Positions 8,880-18,316 of a DNA stretch of 64,000 bases are shown piece after piece. Under the pieces are notes generated by a model. That model searched no databases. It was not told where the DNA came from and worked only from the letters and a program-made list of their open reading frames with translations. Position numbers and translations under genes: made by a program. The stretch is from Haemophilus parainfluenzae (lineage in GTDB: Bacteria > Pseudomonadota > Gammaproteobacteria > Enterobacterales > Pasteurellaceae). Within the stretch, counting starts at the first letter, position 1. Each line of letters starts with the position of its first letter. The stretch is from the NCBI RefSeq assembly GCF_036288925.1, contig NZ_CP127167.1:186001-250000 (forward strand), written 5' to 3'.

Positions 8880-11576
8880 CTAAGCATATCGGGCTTTACT
8901 GCCGTGACAATGCTTGTATTTTTTACCTGATCCACAAGGACAAGGTTCATTACGTCCAATATGGCGATCTGAATAGTCCTCGCTTTGAGCTTGCTCTGTG
9001 TTTTCACCTACAGGATGATGCATTTGAGCTTCACGCTCAGCCATTGCTTGACGTGCTCGCTCTGCCTCTTCTATCTCTTCCTGCGTACGAACTTTCACAC
9101 GAGTAAGTGTCATAATCACATGATGTTTTAAAGAATCTAACATTTCAGTAAACATACGGAAAGATTCTTTTTTGTACTCTTGTTTTGGATCTTTTTGCGC
9201 ATAACCACGTAAATGGATACCTTGACGTAAATAATCCATTGCAGCCAAGTGCTCTTTCCAAAGCTCATCAAGGGTTTGTAACATCACGCCTTTTTCGAAA
9301 TGACGCATGGTTTCTTCACCCGCAAGCGCTTCTTTCGCTTTGTATTCATCTTCCGCTTCTTGAATAATGCGCTCACGCAAGTTTTCTTCGTGAAGATTAT
9401 TATTTTCTTCTAACCAATGTTCAATTGGTAACTCAAGGCCAAACTCTTGCGCTAAACGCTCTTCTAAACCTTTAATATCCCATTGTTCTTCTAACGATTG
9501 TGGTGGAATATATTGGTCAATCACATCATTAAATACATCGCTGCGGATTGCTTTAATAGTCTCTGAAATATCATCATTATCGAGCAAGTAATTACGTTGT
9601 TCGTAAATCGCATGACGTTGGTCGTTCGCCACATCATCATATTCAAGCAAGTTTTTACGACCGTCAAAGTGGAAGGCTTCTACTTTTGCTTGCGCTGATG
9701 CAATCACTTTAGCAAGCAGTTTAGATTCCATCGCTTCGCCTGGTTGAGTGAAGGCTTTACGCATCATATTTAATTTACCTTCATTCAGATAAATACGCAT
9801 TAAGCCATCTTCTAAAGAAAGGTAGAAACGTGAAGAACCTGGGTCACCTTGACGACCAGAACGACCACGTAACTGGTTATCAATACGACGTGATTCGTGA
9901 CGTTCTGTCCCGATAATATGTAAACCACCGGCTTGCATCACGATCTCATGATTTTTCTCCCACTCAGCTTTAAGTGCCTCGATTTGCTCTGGGGTTGGGT
10001 TATCCAATTTTGCAGCTTTTGCTTTCCAGTTACCACCCAGGATAATATCGGTACCACGACCGGCCATATTGGTTGCAATGGTTACTGCACCTGGCGCCCC
10101 TGCTTCAGCAACGATTTCCGCTTCTTGTGCGTGGAATTTTGCATTCAATACATTGTGTTTGATGCCCGCTTTATCTAACGCTTGAGAAAGCATTTCAGAT
10201 TTTTCAACTGATACGGTACCCACAAGAACTGGTTGATTGCGAGCAACGCAGTCTTTGATATCTTCAATAATCGCATTGAATTTGTATTCTTCATTCTCAA
10301 ACATGACGTCCGTACGGTCATCACGAATCATTGGACGATTTGTTGGAATGACGACAGTTTCTAAACCATAAATTTGTTGAAATTCAAAGGCTTCGGTATC
10401 TGCTGTACCTGTCATACCCGCTAATTTGTCATAAAGACGGAAGTAGTTTTGGTAAGAAATAGAGGCAACCGTTTGGTTTTCGCTCTTAATCTCTACCCCT
10501 TCTTTCGCTTCGATCGCTTGGTGTAAACCATCAGACCAACGACGACCCGCCATAGTACGACCAGTGTGTTCATCGACGATTACGATCTCGCCATCTTTCA
10601 CGATATAGTCTACATCGCGCTCAAATAAGGTGTTTGCACGTAATGCCGCCATAACGTGGTGTAACAATACAATACGCGCAGGTGAATAAAGGGAATCACC
10701 TTCTGGCATTAAACCTTGTGCGATTAACCACTCTTCTACTTTTTCTTGACCGCGCTCAGTCAAATACGCCTGTTTGGTTTTAAGATCTAAGGTGTAATCG
10801 CCTTCACCGGTATATTCTTCCGTATCTTCTTTTTCTTGCTTAATTAAATTCGGAATTAATTTATTTACCGCAATATAAAGCTCAGAACTGTCTTCCGCTT
10901 GACCTGAAATAATCAACGGCGTACGTGCTTCATCGATTAAGATAGAGTCCACCTCATCCACTAAGGCATAGCCTAAATGACGTTGGAAACGCTCTTCTTT
11001 AGAATGCGCTAAGTTATCACGAAGGTAATCAAAACCTAATTCGCTGTTTGTCGCATATGTAATATCTGCCGCATAAGCTTCACGTTTTGCTTCAGGCGGT
11101 AAGCCTGGGATATTCACGCCAACAGTCATACCTAAGAATTCAAATAATGGACGGTTGGTATCCGCGTCACGACGAGCTAAGTAATCATTCACTGTCACAA
11201 CATGTACGCCTTTACCTTCTAACGCCATCAAATAACAAGGCAAGGTTGCAGTTAAGGTTTTACCTTCACCCGTACGCATCTCAGCGATACAACGGTTTGT
11301 TAACACCATACCACCGATTAATTGCACATCGAAATGACGCATACCGAGTACACGTTTACCCGCTTCACGCACGGTAGCAAACGCTTCAGGTAAAAGTTGT
11401 TGTAAGGTTTCACCGTTAGCTAAACGGCTACGGAACTCGTCAGTTTTTGCTCTTAATTCATCATCACTTAATGCTTCAAAAGCCGGCTCCATTTTGTTGA
11501 TTTTCGCAACTTGTTTTCTTAATCTGCGTAAAATACGTTCGTTACGGCTGCCAAAAATTTTTGTTAAAAAACTCAT
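8880..11576 (-). CDS. secA: Preprotein translocase ATPase SecA
   Basis: Motor ATPase driving export through SecYEG. The 898 residues show Walker A in [17 protein letters not shown], the DEAD-like [51 protein letters not shown] and the C-terminal zinc/SecB-binding motif [17 protein letters not shown] at 11576 is preceded by AAAGAGA. secM lies 73 bases upstream on the same strand, and the intergenic RNA can fold over the ribosome site, implying secretion-responsive translation control. Confidence 0.98.
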   Translation of the reverse strand: MSFLTKIFGSRNERILRRLRKQVAKINKMEPAFEALSDDELRAKTDEFRSRLANGETLQQLLPEAFATVREAGKRVLGMRHFDVQLIGGMVLTNRCIAEMRTGEGKTLTATLPCYLMALEGKGVHVVTVNDYLARRDADTNRPLFEFLGMTVGVNIPGLPPEAKREAYAADITYATNSELGFDYLRDNLAHSKEERFQRHLGYALVDEVDSILIDEARTPLIISGQAEDSSELYIAVNKLIPNLIKQEKEDTEEYTGEGDYTLDLKTKQAYLTERGQEKVEEWLIAQGLMPEGDSLYSPARIVLLHHVMAALRANTLFERDVDYIVKDGEIVIVDEHTGRTMAGRRWSDGLHQAIEAKEGVEIKSENQTVASISYQNYFRLYDKLAGMTGTADTEAFEFQQIYGLETVVIPTNRPMIRDDRTDVMFENEEYKFNAIIEDIKDCVARNQPVLVGTVSVEKSEMLSQALDKAGIKHNVLNAKFHAQEAEIVAEAGAPGAVTIATNMAGRGTDIILGGNWKAKAAKLDNPTPEQIEALKAEWEKNHEIVMQAGGLHIIGTERHESRRIDNQLRGRSGRQGDPGSSRFYLSLEDGLMRIYLNEGKLNMMRKAFTQPGEAMESKLLAKVIASAQAKVEAFHFDGRKNLLEYDDVANDQRHAIYEQRNYLLDNDDISETIKAIRSDVFNDVIDQYIPPQSLEEQWDIKGLEERLAQEFGLELPIEHWLEENNNLHEENLRERIIQEAEDEYKAKEALAGEETMRHFEKGVMLQTLDELWKEHLAAMDYLRQGIHLRGYAQKDPKQEYKKESFRMFTEMLDSLKHHVIMTLTRVKVRTQEEIEEAERARQAMAEREAQMHHPVGENTEQAQSEDYSDRHIGRNEPCPCGSGKKYKHCHGSKARYA

Positions 11577-11652
11577 AATTTCTCTTTCAAATAAAAAATA
11601 AAAAGGATCATCCGATTAAAAAATCGGTTCGTTCAAAGATAAAAGAAAATTA
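11577..11652 (-). promoter_or_regulatory. secM-secA intergenic RNA switch
   Basis: Read on the minus strand, a perfect hairpin CCGATT-TTTT-AATCGG occupies 11612-11627. Outside it, the U-rich stretch right after the secM stop (11641-11649) can pair with the secA ribosome site GAAAGAGAAA (about 11579-11588) through roughly nine pairs with one bulged G. A ribosome stalled at the end of secM would cover the upstream arm and free the secA site, as in E. coli. The hairpin is seen; the switch is inferred and the outer helix is AT-rich and weak. Confidence 0.5.
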
Positions 11653-11967
11653 AATGATGGCTGGGCCGGCACGAATAGGGGCAAAAACAGGGAATTCTGC
11701 CGCAATAAAGTGCGGTTGAATTTTTTCGTGTTTTTGATTGGAATGGGTTTTGTGATTTGTTGGCTGAGGTTGAACCTGCAATGCTTGACGAATTTCACGC
11801 ACCGCAATCAATATATGTTGTTCAGATGATGTTTGGTAATTTTCACCGCTCATATTTGATGAAGGCTGAGCCTCCAGTCCCTGAGCAACAGGTAAAGCAA
11901 AAATCGCAATCATGCTTAACAGCAACTGCGACCAGAAATTTGTTTTACCTTTGTTTGATTTCATCAT
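11650..11967 (-). CDS. secM: SecM-like secretion monitor with divergent arrest peptide
   Basis: The 105-residue product has a basic N-terminus and a hydrophobic signal segment (SQLLLSMIAIFALPVAQG, about residues 13-30). After a polar linker it ends with FPVFAPIRAGPAII, where IRAGP (residues 98-102) equals the end of the E. coli arrest sequence FXXXXWIXXXXGIRAGP. The upstream Phe/Trp-Ile pattern is replaced by FPVF-AP. The gene sits directly before secA. SecM is a regulatory nascent chain that stalls its ribosome until pulled by SecA, raising secA translation. Either ATG at 11967 or 11964 could be the start. Confidence 0.85.
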   Translation of the reverse strand: MMKSNKGKTNFWSQLLLSMIAIFALPVAQGLEAQPSSNMSGENYQTSSEQHILIAVREIRQALQVQPQPTNHKTHSNQKHEKIQPHFIAAEFPVFAPIRAGPAII

Positions 11968-11995
11968 CTTATTGTCTCTGACAAAATTTGTGTGT

Positions 11996-12023
11996 ATTGT
12001 ATCGGAAATTCAACGTAAAGTCA
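11996..12023 (-). promoter_or_regulatory. Candidate promoter for secM-secA
   Basis: On the minus strand TGACTT (12018-12023), a 16-bp spacer and TACAAT (11996-12001) stand about 30 bases before secM, in the 72-base gap shared with divergent dciA. Only a moderate match to sigma-70. Confidence 0.35.
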
Positions 12024-12039
12024 TTATTGGGGTATTTTT

Positions 12040-12360
12040 GTGGAAAACAAGCATGAGCGTTATCAAAAAGCCATGAATATTATTGATGTGCTAGAAGGAT
12101 CACAATTTGCCAAAATCATGCAGAAAGGGTTAATGTTGAATGAACTAAACCAAAACATCAGTCGCCTTTTTCCTCAAGAATTTAAAGGACTTTTTCGGTT
12201 AGGCTCCATCACAAATGGGAAACTCTTTATCGAAGTCAAAAGTGCGGTCGTTCGCCAAGGGATTTTATTTCGCCAAAACGAATTACTCACTGTAATTCAA
12301 CCGACTTATCCCGAAGTAAAAGACTTTGAGATTAAAATCAATCCAGAATTAACCTGCTAA
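12040..12360 (+). CDS. dciA: DUF721 protein, DciA-type helicase operator
   Basis: The 106-residue protein fits the DUF721/DciA family: an N-terminal LEGSQFAKIMQKGLMLNELNQNISRLFPQEFKGLFRLGSI segment and a KH-like domain with GKLFIEVKSAVVRQGILFRQNELL. DciA helps load the DnaB helicase in bacteria lacking DnaC/DnaI. Its location next to secM-secA is the family's common context. GTG 12040 is the start, with GGGG about eight bases upstream; the next in-frame ATG (12073) would remove conserved residues. It ends one base before the convergent dam stop. Confidence 0.75.
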   Translation: MENKHERYQKAMNIIDVLEGSQFAKIMQKGLMLNELNQNISRLFPQEFKGLFRLGSITNGKLFIEVKSAVVRQGILFRQNELLTVIQPTYPEVKDFEIKINPELTC

Positions 12361-12361
12361 A

Positions 12362-13216
12362 CTAACCTTTAAAAATAGCGATTAATTCTTTTACCTTAAC
12401 TCGTTTCTCTGAAGATTGACTGATTGAGCGCTGTACTTTAACGCGTTTAAATTTTGCCCCTTTGTAAATCTCACGTGTGAATTTTGTATCGTGGTTAGAA
12501 ATCACGACAGAAATTTGCTTTTCTTTTTGGGCTTTCTTTGCACATTCCGCTAAATTCTTTTGATGCTCAAGCCCAAAAGCATTCCCCGCATAGCCAGTAA
12601 AATTAGTATCTTGCGGAAGCGGTGCATAAGGCGGATCACAATAGATCACGCTGTGTTTATCCGCTAATTCAAATGTCTGTTGAAAATCAGCACATAAAAA
12701 GACCGCACTTTGTGCCTTATGAGCAAAATAGCGTAATTCATCTTCAGGGAAATAATGGGTTTTATAAGCGCCAAAGGGCACATTAAACTCATTTTTACTG
12801 TTATAACGGCACAAGCCATTAAACCCAAAGCGGTTCAAATAAAGGAATAACACCGAACGCACGAAAGGATCGGTGGATTGATTAAAGGCGTCTCGCTGTG
12901 CGTAATAATACTCGGCTGTATTCGCATTTTCAGCGAAGAAAATTGGCTTACAAGCCTCAATATAGGCATCCACATTGTCTTTGACGATATTAAACAAGTT
13001 AATCAAATCGGGATTAATATCCGCCAAAATATAACGTTCAAAATGAGAATTTAAAAAAACAGCACCCGCGCCCACAAAAGGTTCGATTAAACACTGTTTT
13101 CTTTTTGGAAAGACTCGGTTGAGATCGTCCGTTAAACGAAATTTACCGCCCGCCCATTTCAAAAACGGGCGGTGTTTAATTCGAGGTTTCGTTTTGTTAT
13201 TTTTCGGACGCAACAT
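12362..13216 (-). CDS. dam: DNA adenine methyltransferase (GATC)
   Basis: Methylates adenine in GATC, supporting mismatch repair and replication control. The 284-residue protein shows the class D12 motifs: FLKWAGGKFRL (AdoMet site), EPFVGAGAVFLN, ILADINPDLINLF, FNGLCRYNSKNEFNVPFG and the catalytic DPPY in VIYCDPPYAPL. It is followed 14 bases after aroB on the same strand; aroK-aroB-dam is the H. influenzae arrangement. An uptake sequence lies within it. Confidence 0.93.
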   Translation of the reverse strand: MLRPKNNKTKPRIKHRPFLKWAGGKFRLTDDLNRVFPKRKQCLIEPFVGAGAVFLNSHFERYILADINPDLINLFNIVKDNVDAYIEACKPIFFAENANTAEYYYAQRDAFNQSTDPFVRSVLFLYLNRFGFNGLCRYNSKNEFNVPFGAYKTHYFPEDELRYFAHKAQSAVFLCADFQQTFELADKHSVIYCDPPYAPLPQDTNFTGYAGNAFGLEHQKNLAECAKKAQKEKQISVVISNHDTKFTREIYKGAKFKRVKVQRSISQSSEKRVKVKELIAIFKG

Positions 13217-13230
13217 GAGAGCAACGACAG

Positions 13231-14319
13231 TTAGTCATGTTGTGTGCAACGCTCAATGGCGTTTAGCACAAGAGATTTGTCAGTATCAGTCGCCACATAG
13301 GCTTGACCAAGGGCTTTTAGCAATACAAGACGCAACTTACCTGCGAGCACTTTTTTATCACGCATCATGTGCGGTAAATAATCATCTGGTTGCATGCTAT
13401 CAGGCGAAACAGTCGGCAAATTAGCACGCGCTAAAAGTTTTTCTAAACGTGCAACATCTTCAAAAGAAAGATCGCCTAATTGTTCAGATAACACCGCAGC
13501 CATCATAGTTCCTGCTGCAACAGCTTCACCATGTAACCAGTTTCCGTAGCCTAGATGCGTTTCGATCGCATGCCCAAAAGTATGACCGAGATTTAATAAT
13601 GCACGATCACCTTTTTCAGTTTCATCGCGCGCAACAACATCCGCTTTGATTTGGCAACAACGCGCAATGCAATGTTGGAGTGACTGTTGATTTAACGCGA
13701 CTAATTCATCAATATGTGCTTCAAGCCATTCAAAAAAGGCATAATCTAAAATCGCCCCATATTTAATGACTTCTGCAAGTCCCGCATTCACTTCACGTTT
13801 TGGCAAGGTATTGAGTGTAAGGGTGTCAATGATCACCGTAGAAGGTTGATAAAACGCCCCAACCATATTTTTGCCTAACTCATGATTAACGGCTGTTTTG
13901 CCACCGACAGAAGAATCCACTTGAGCTAATAATGTGGTAGGAATCTGAATAAAACGCACGCCACGCTGATAACTTGCGGCGGCAAAACCTGCCACATCCC
14001 CAATCACACCACCACCTAATGCAATAATGGTGGTATCTCGCCCATGATTATGTTTTAAAAGTGCGGTAAAAATAAGGTTTAAAGAATCGAGCGTTTTGTA
14101 TTTTTCGCCATCAGGCAATAATACTGATTCAACCTGACAGCCGATTTTTTCTAAAGTTTGTGTAACGGTTTCAAAATAATATTGTGCGATGGTTGGATTA
14201 GTCACGATCATCACTTTATCCCCTTTCTTCAGCGGATAACAGGTTTCATCTTTAAGCAACCCTTCGCCAATATAAATGGGATAACGACGTTCTCTTAATT
14301 CAACATTTACGCACAACAT
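13231..14319 (-). CDS. aroB: 3-dehydroquinate synthase
   Basis: Second shikimate-pathway enzyme, converting DAHP to 3-dehydroquinate with NAD and a divalent metal. The 362 residues match the family, with [32 protein letters not shown] (nucleotide binding), [23 protein letters not shown] and the metal histidines in [12 protein letters not shown] and WLHGEAVA. It lies nine bases after aroK, so the two are an operon. Confidence 0.96.
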   Translation of the reverse strand: MLCVNVELRERRYPIYIGEGLLKDETCYPLKKGDKVMIVTNPTIAQYYFETVTQTLEKIGCQVESVLLPDGEKYKTLDSLNLIFTALLKHNHGRDTTIIALGGGVIGDVAGFAAASYQRGVRFIQIPTTLLAQVDSSVGGKTAVNHELGKNMVGAFYQPSTVIIDTLTLNTLPKREVNAGLAEVIKYGAILDYAFFEWLEAHIDELVALNQQSLQHCIARCCQIKADVVARDETEKGDRALLNLGHTFGHAIETHLGYGNWLHGEAVAAGTMMAAVLSEQLGDLSFEDVARLEKLLARANLPTVSPDSMQPDDYLPHMMRDKKVLAGKLRLVLLKALGQAYVATDTDKSLVLNAIERCTQHD

Positions 14320-14328
14320 TTTTAATCC

Positions 14329-14871
14329 TTAGAATGAACCGTTTAATCCGTTTAGATTATCAATTAAATCAACGATTTGATTAACCATTACTTTGGCATT
14401 TTGCTCATCTGTTGGTAAAGTAATATCCGCAATTTCTTCGTATAACGGATTACGCACTTTAGCTAAATCTTCAAGCACTTGGCGCGGGTCATCAGCCCCT
14501 TGTAATAATGGGCGCTTTTTATCACGTTGTGTACGTTGATATTGCTTATCTACCGTGGTTTCTAAATAAATGACAATACCACGAGCAGAAAGATAATTAC
14601 GACTCTCTTTTGACATCACTGCGCCACCACCAGTAGAAAGCACGACGCCCTGTAATTGAGTCAATTCATTGATAATACGTTCTTCACGCTTACGAAAGCC
14701 TTCTTCACCTTCTAAATCAAAAATCCAGCTAATGTCTGCTCCCGCACGTTCCTCAATTACGGCATCTGAATCGACAAAATCCATATTCAATTGTTGCGCA
14801 AGCTGACGGCCAATGGTGCTTTTACCCGCACCCATGGGACCTACTAAAAAAATATTACGTTTTTCAGCCAT
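14329..14871 (-). CDS. aroK: Shikimate kinase I
   Basis: Phosphorylates shikimate with ATP. The 180-residue protein begins with the P-loop [15 protein letters not shown] and has the shikimate-binding [28 protein letters not shown] and the STGGGAVM motif. The RPLL lid segment is present. It opens the aroK-aroB-dam transcript. Confidence 0.96.
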   Translation of the reverse strand: MAEKRNIFLVGPMGAGKSTIGRQLAQQLNMDFVDSDAVIEERAGADISWIFDLEGEEGFRKREERIINELTQLQGVVLSTGGGAVMSKESRNYLSARGIVIYLETTVDKQYQRTQRDKKRPLLQGADDPRQVLEDLAKVRNPLYEEIADITLPTDEQNAKVMVNQIVDLIDNLNGLNGSF

Positions 14872-15128
14872 TGTTATTCTTCTAACTTAAATAATGTTCA
14901 AATTAATCTTTCCTAATAAAAACTGGCCACCTGAAAAAATGGCAGCCGAAAGATCACCCAAAAAATAATGAAAATTATCGCAATAAATCCCCCTATGTTT
15001 CAACCTTTAGCGGGAATTTATTTTAAGAAGCGCAAAAGTGCGGTCAGTTTTTTAGGGATTTTAATGAATGATAAAGTCAAATAGAGCATCGAGATAAAAC
15101 ATCCTAAAATTCAACCGCACTTTAGAAA
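14872..15128. other. Non-coding gap between aroK and the Dcu gene
   Basis: I see no gene here. The stretch carries an uptake core near 15036 and an inverted one near 15114, and should hold the aroK promoter. The terminator at its left end is listed separately. Confidence 0.6.
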
Positions 15129-15131
15129 CAA

Positions 15132-15159
15132 AAAAGGCTATTCAAACGAATAGCCTTTT
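15132..15159 (-). terminator. Terminator of the Dcu transporter gene
   Basis: Twelve-bp perfect stem AAAAGGCTATTC / GAATAGCCTTTT (15132-15143 with 15148-15159) and an AAAC loop. On the minus strand it is followed by a T-run, 18 bases after the transporter stop. Confidence 0.85.
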
Positions 15160-15176
15160 CTTTTATCAGCAGTTAA

Positions 15177-16844
15177 TTATAGATAACCAAACAAGCTTGT
15201 GAAAATGTAACCAAAGATACATGAAGTGATTACACCGATTAAGCCCGGTAAAATAAAGCTGTGGTTAATTACAAACTTACCGATGTGGGTTGTACCTGAA
15301 CGGTCGAATTGGATTGCCGCAAGGTCGCTTGGGTAAGTTGGTAAAATGTAGTAACCGTAACAAGCTGAAGCAAAGGCTAAGATAACAGCTGGGTCAACTC
15401 CGATACCTAGAGCAAGTGGAACGAATGCAACTAATGCTGCCGCTTGTGAGTTGACGAATTTAGAAATTAATAACAACATCACGGCGTAAGTCCAAGGATG
15501 TGCTTTTACCACATCACCAAGTGCTGCTTTCATCATTGGCGTGTGAACAGTAAACATCGTTTCCGCCATCCAAGAAATCCCGAATACAGCGACTAACGCA
15601 ATCATACCTGAACGGAAAATTTCATTTTTACTGATTTTGCCTGCATCAGTTTTGGTAAAGATAACAATTAATGCACCCGCTAATAACATGAAGATTTGAA
15701 TAACGTGAACCATACTTAAATTGACTTTTTTCTTCGCGCTATCTTTCAATACAATTGCAGCGTTATCAATCGTTTCTGTTTTATCTCCCGCTGTAATTAC
15801 AACACCGTTATCTTGAGCGGTAATTGTTTGAGCAACTTCACCTTTATCGTTATAAATCGCAACGTTGTTATAGGCTGTTTTTGCTTTTGCTTTGCTGTCT
15901 TTAACATCAAGTACTAATGTACCGTCTTTTGCTAAAGCAACGATTTTACCGTCTTTAACATTAAAGGTTTTCACTGCTTTATCAGCAGAAACGATTTCAA
16001 CCACTTGAGCAGGTGCTGATTTTTCAAAGGCTGGACGTAAATCTTTAAAGTAACCTAATAGGGCAACCACTAAAATCGCACCAAAGAAGATCCACATCGC
16101 ATTCCAGCTAGATTGTGGTAATTTTTTGTCCAACAATGATGTGCTATCACCATAAACATATTTTTTGAATTCGGGATCTTTTAATTTCTCTTGGAATTCT
16201 GGGTCTTTATCTAAATCTTTACCACGGAACCAGCTGAAAATACCGATAGCTAACACACCACAAAGGGTTGAAGGCACGGTAATTTTTAATAAATCTAAAT
16301 AGCCATCAAAACCTGCTAATGGGGTTTTAGCATTCACTAAGAATGTGGTTAAAGTCACGACTGCCACCGAAACTGGTGACGCGATGATACCCAATTGAGA
16401 GGCAATTGAACTTGCCGCCATTGGACGTTCAGGACGAATGTCATTTTTGATCGCGATATCATAGATGATTGGTAACATGGTATAAACCACGTGTCCTGTA
16501 CCACATAAAATAGTTAAGAAACAAGTGACAAATGGTGCCAAAATACTGACATATTTCGGATTACGACGAAGCATTTTCTCCGCAATTTGTAACATGACAT
16601 CTAAACCACCACTGGCTTGCAATGTTGCCGATGTGACCACAACTGCAAGGATGGTCAACATTACATCGATAGCTGGCTTACCTGGTTCAATACCAAAGCC
16701 GAAAACAAGAACAATTAAGCCTACTCCACCGAGCATACCCAGTGCGATACCACCTTTTTTTGCCCCGTAAAATAAACAGATAAGAACAATAGCAAGCTGA
16801 ATCGCAAACTGGCTACCTTCACCTAGGTTCGTTAGAAAATCCAT
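15177..16844 (-). CDS. dcuB: Anaerobic C4-dicarboxylate transporter (DcuA/DcuB family) with inserted domain
   Basis: Dcu carriers exchange fumarate, malate or aspartate for succinate during anaerobic growth. Family signatures are [17 protein letters not shown] (about residues 115-131), [18 protein letters not shown] and the C-terminal [30 protein letters not shown]. At 555 residues it is about 110 longer than usual. The excess is a hydrophilic block at about 273-374, between KDLRPAF and the normal [15 protein letters not shown]. It is rich in K, D, V and T and looks beta-stranded ([35 protein letters not shown]). The frame is open throughout, so this is an insertion and not an error. DcuA versus DcuB cannot be settled from this. 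Confidence 0.85.
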   Translation of the reverse strand: MDFLTNLGEGSQFAIQLAIVLICLFYGAKKGGIALGMLGGVGLIVLVFGFGIEPGKPAIDVMLTILAVVVTSATLQASGGLDVMLQIAEKMLRRNPKYVSILAPFVTCFLTILCGTGHVVYTMLPIIYDIAIKNDIRPERPMAASSIASQLGIIASPVSVAVVTLTTFLVNAKTPLAGFDGYLDLLKITVPSTLCGVLAIGIFSWFRGKDLDKDPEFQEKLKDPEFKKYVYGDSTSLLDKKLPQSSWNAMWIFFGAILVVALLGYFKDLRPAFEKSAPAQVVEIVSADKAVKTFNVKDGKIVALAKDGTLVLDVKDSKAKAKTAYNNVAIYNDKGEVAQTITAQDNGVVITAGDKTETIDNAAIVLKDSAKKKVNLSMVHVIQIFMLLAGALIVIFTKTDAGKISKNEIFRSGMIALVAVFGISWMAETMFTVHTPMMKAALGDVVKAHPWTYAVMLLLISKFVNSQAAALVAFVPLALGIGVDPAVILAFASACYGYYILPTYPSDLAAIQFDRSGTTHIGKFVINHSFILPGLIGVITSCIFGYIFTSLFGYL

Positions 16845-16881
16845 AAGATACTCCGAATCATTTTATGGTTAATTAGAAAAA

Positions 16882-16910
16882 AATTTTGATCGAATACTAG
16901 CATCAAAATT
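16882..16910. repeat. 9-bp inverted repeat upstream of the Dcu gene
   Basis: AATTTTGAT (16882-16890) and ATCAAAATT (16902-16910) form a perfect inverted repeat with an 11-base spacer. It resembles an FNR half-site pair but the spacing is wrong for FNR (four bases). It could form a hairpin in the 5' untranslated RNA or bind another dimeric regulator. Confidence 0.4.
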
Positions 16911-16940
16911 AACTCATAATAAGTACTTTTAAGGTAAATC

Positions 16941-16954
16941 TTGTTTTAAATCAA
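16941..16954 (-). promoter_or_regulatory. Candidate FNR site for the Dcu gene
   Basis: TTGTTTTAAATCAA matches the FNR consensus TTGAT-N4-ATCAA at nine of ten positions. A possible -10 (TATTAT on the minus strand, 16916-16921) is centred about 29 bp downstream, close to the spacing of an FNR-activated promoter. Anaerobic induction would suit a Dcu carrier. Inference from sequence match. Confidence 0.5.
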
Positions 16955-17093
16955 AAAATAAAGGAAGCAAACAATAAAAGCAAATCTGAGAAAGATTAAA
17001 TAAAGGAAAGTGCGGTCGGAAATTTAAAAGATTGAGATGTATCTTGTTTTATTTGAAGATAAGTAATTTAGAAAGGAATTTAAAGAAAAAAAT

Positions 17094-17116
17094 TAGGCGA
17101 CCTAAAAGATCGCCCA
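17094..17116 (-). terminator. Terminator of acpP
   Basis: On the minus strand GGCGATC / GGTCGCC form a seven-bp stem (17096-17102 with 17108-17114, one G-T pair), followed by TAATTTTTTT. It begins about ten bases past the acpP stop. Confidence 0.8.
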
Positions 17117-17125
17117 ACTTAAAAA

Positions 17126-17356
17126 TTACTGATTGTTTTGAACGTAGTCAATCGCAGATTGAACAGTTGTGATTTTTTCAGCTTCTTCATCAGGAATTTC
17201 GATATCGAATTCTTCTTCTAAAGCCATTACTAATTCAACTGTATCTAAAGAGTCCGCACCTAAATCTTCAACGAAAGAAGCTTCTGGTTTTACGTCTTCT
17301 TCTTTAACACCTAATTGTTCAACGATGATTTTTTTCACGCGTTCTTCAATACTCAT
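17126..17356 (-). CDS. acpP: Acyl carrier protein
   Basis: Carries growing acyl chains on a phosphopantetheine arm. The 76 residues are nearly canonical: [17 protein letters not shown], then [20 protein letters not shown] with the modified Ser of DSL at residue 37, and [11 protein letters not shown]. It closes the yceD-rpmF-plsX-fabHDG-acpP block. A 217-base gap before it suggests its own promoter, matching the high demand for ACP. Confidence 0.98.
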   Translation of the reverse strand: MSIEERVKKIIVEQLGVKEEDVKPEASFVEDLGADSLDTVELVMALEEEFDIEIPDEEAEKITTVQSAIDYVQNNQ

Positions 17357-17436
17357 TTGTTTTTCCTATTGTTGTTTTAACTCATTTAAGAGCGGTTAGT
17401 GTATGCATTTTTGATAAAGTTGCAACTATTTCTTAG

Positions 17437-17449
17437 GTGGTCGCACCAC
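17437..17449. repeat. Short palindrome upstream of acpP
   Basis: GTGGT-CGC-ACCAC is a perfect dyad in the 217-base fabG-acpP gap, 80 bases before acpP. It has no T-run in the direction of transcription, so it is not an intrinsic terminator for fabG. It may be an operator or a transcript hairpin. An AAGAGCGGT uptake-like variant lies nearby at about 17390. Confidence 0.35.
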
Positions 17450-17573
17450 AAAAAACAGGCAATGTAAAAACACATACAGAGAAAAAGTTACATTGCAGTT
17501 GGGATTTTATCATTAACAAAACGGCTTTGCTATATTTTATAGACAAAATCCCAGATATATCTCCCCTAAAGGG

Positions 17574-18302
17574 CTAGCTCATATATAAGCCACCATTCAC
17601 ATGCAATGTCGTACCCGTAATATAAGCTGCATCGTCAGAAGCTAAAAATGCCACTGCTTTTGCGATATCTTTTGGCTCACCTAAACGGCCAGCAGGAACA
17701 TTACCAAGAATACCGGCTTTTTGTTCTTCTGTAAGCACTTCGGTCATATCCGTTGCAATAAAGCCAGGAGCCACAACGTTTACAGTAATGCCACGTGATG
17801 CTACTTCTTTCGCTAAGCCTTTAGAGAAACCAATCAAACCCGCTTTTGCTGCACAATAGTTAGATTGTCCCGGGTTACCCATTGAGCCCACCACTGAGCC
17901 AATAGTAATGATACGACCGAAACGTTTTTTCATCATGGAACGTAACATCGCTTTAGAAAGATGGAATACAGAAGTTAAGTTGGTTTGCATAATATCAAAC
18001 CATTCTTCATCTTTCATACGCATTAATAAGTTATCACGTGTGATACCTGCGTTATTCACGAGAATATCAATATCGCCAAATTGTTCTTTAATTTGCTCTA
18101 ATACGGCATCAATACTTTCTTTGTCTGCCACATTTAATACGAAACCTTTACCTTTATCGCCAAGGTAAGCTGAAATTGTATCAGCACCTTTTTCAGAGGT
18201 TGCGGTACCAATTACAAATGCACCTTTTGATGCTAATTCTTCTGCAATTGCGCGGCCAATTCCGCGTGTTGCACCTGTCACTAATGCGATTTTATTTTGC
18301 AT
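17574..18302 (-). CDS. fabG: 3-oxoacyl-ACP reductase
   Basis: NADPH-dependent reductase of type II fatty-acid synthesis. The 242-residue SDR protein has the cofactor motif TGATRGIGRAIA (about residues 9-20), NNAG, and the catalytic Ser (GSVVGSMGNPGQ) with the SNYCAAKAG Tyr/Lys pair. The C-terminal ITGTTLHVNGGLYMS is standard FabG. A GGGGG site precedes ATG 18302, 14 bases after fabD. Confidence 0.97.
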   Translation of the reverse strand: MQNKIALVTGATRGIGRAIAEELASKGAFVIGTATSEKGADTISAYLGDKGKGFVLNVADKESIDAVLEQIKEQFGDIDILVNNAGITRDNLLMRMKDEEWFDIMQTNLTSVFHLSKAMLRSMMKKRFGRIITIGSVVGSMGNPGQSNYCAAKAGLIGFSKGLAKEVASRGITVNVVAPGFIATDMTEVLTEEQKAGILGNVPAGRLGEPKDIAKAVAFLASDDAAYITGTTLHVNGGLYMS

Positions 18303-18316
18303 TTTTAATCCCCCTT

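Noticed and set aside
16882..16910. The wide-spaced dyad as a second FNR site
   Set aside because: FNR requires a four-base spacer between half-sites; this one has eleven.
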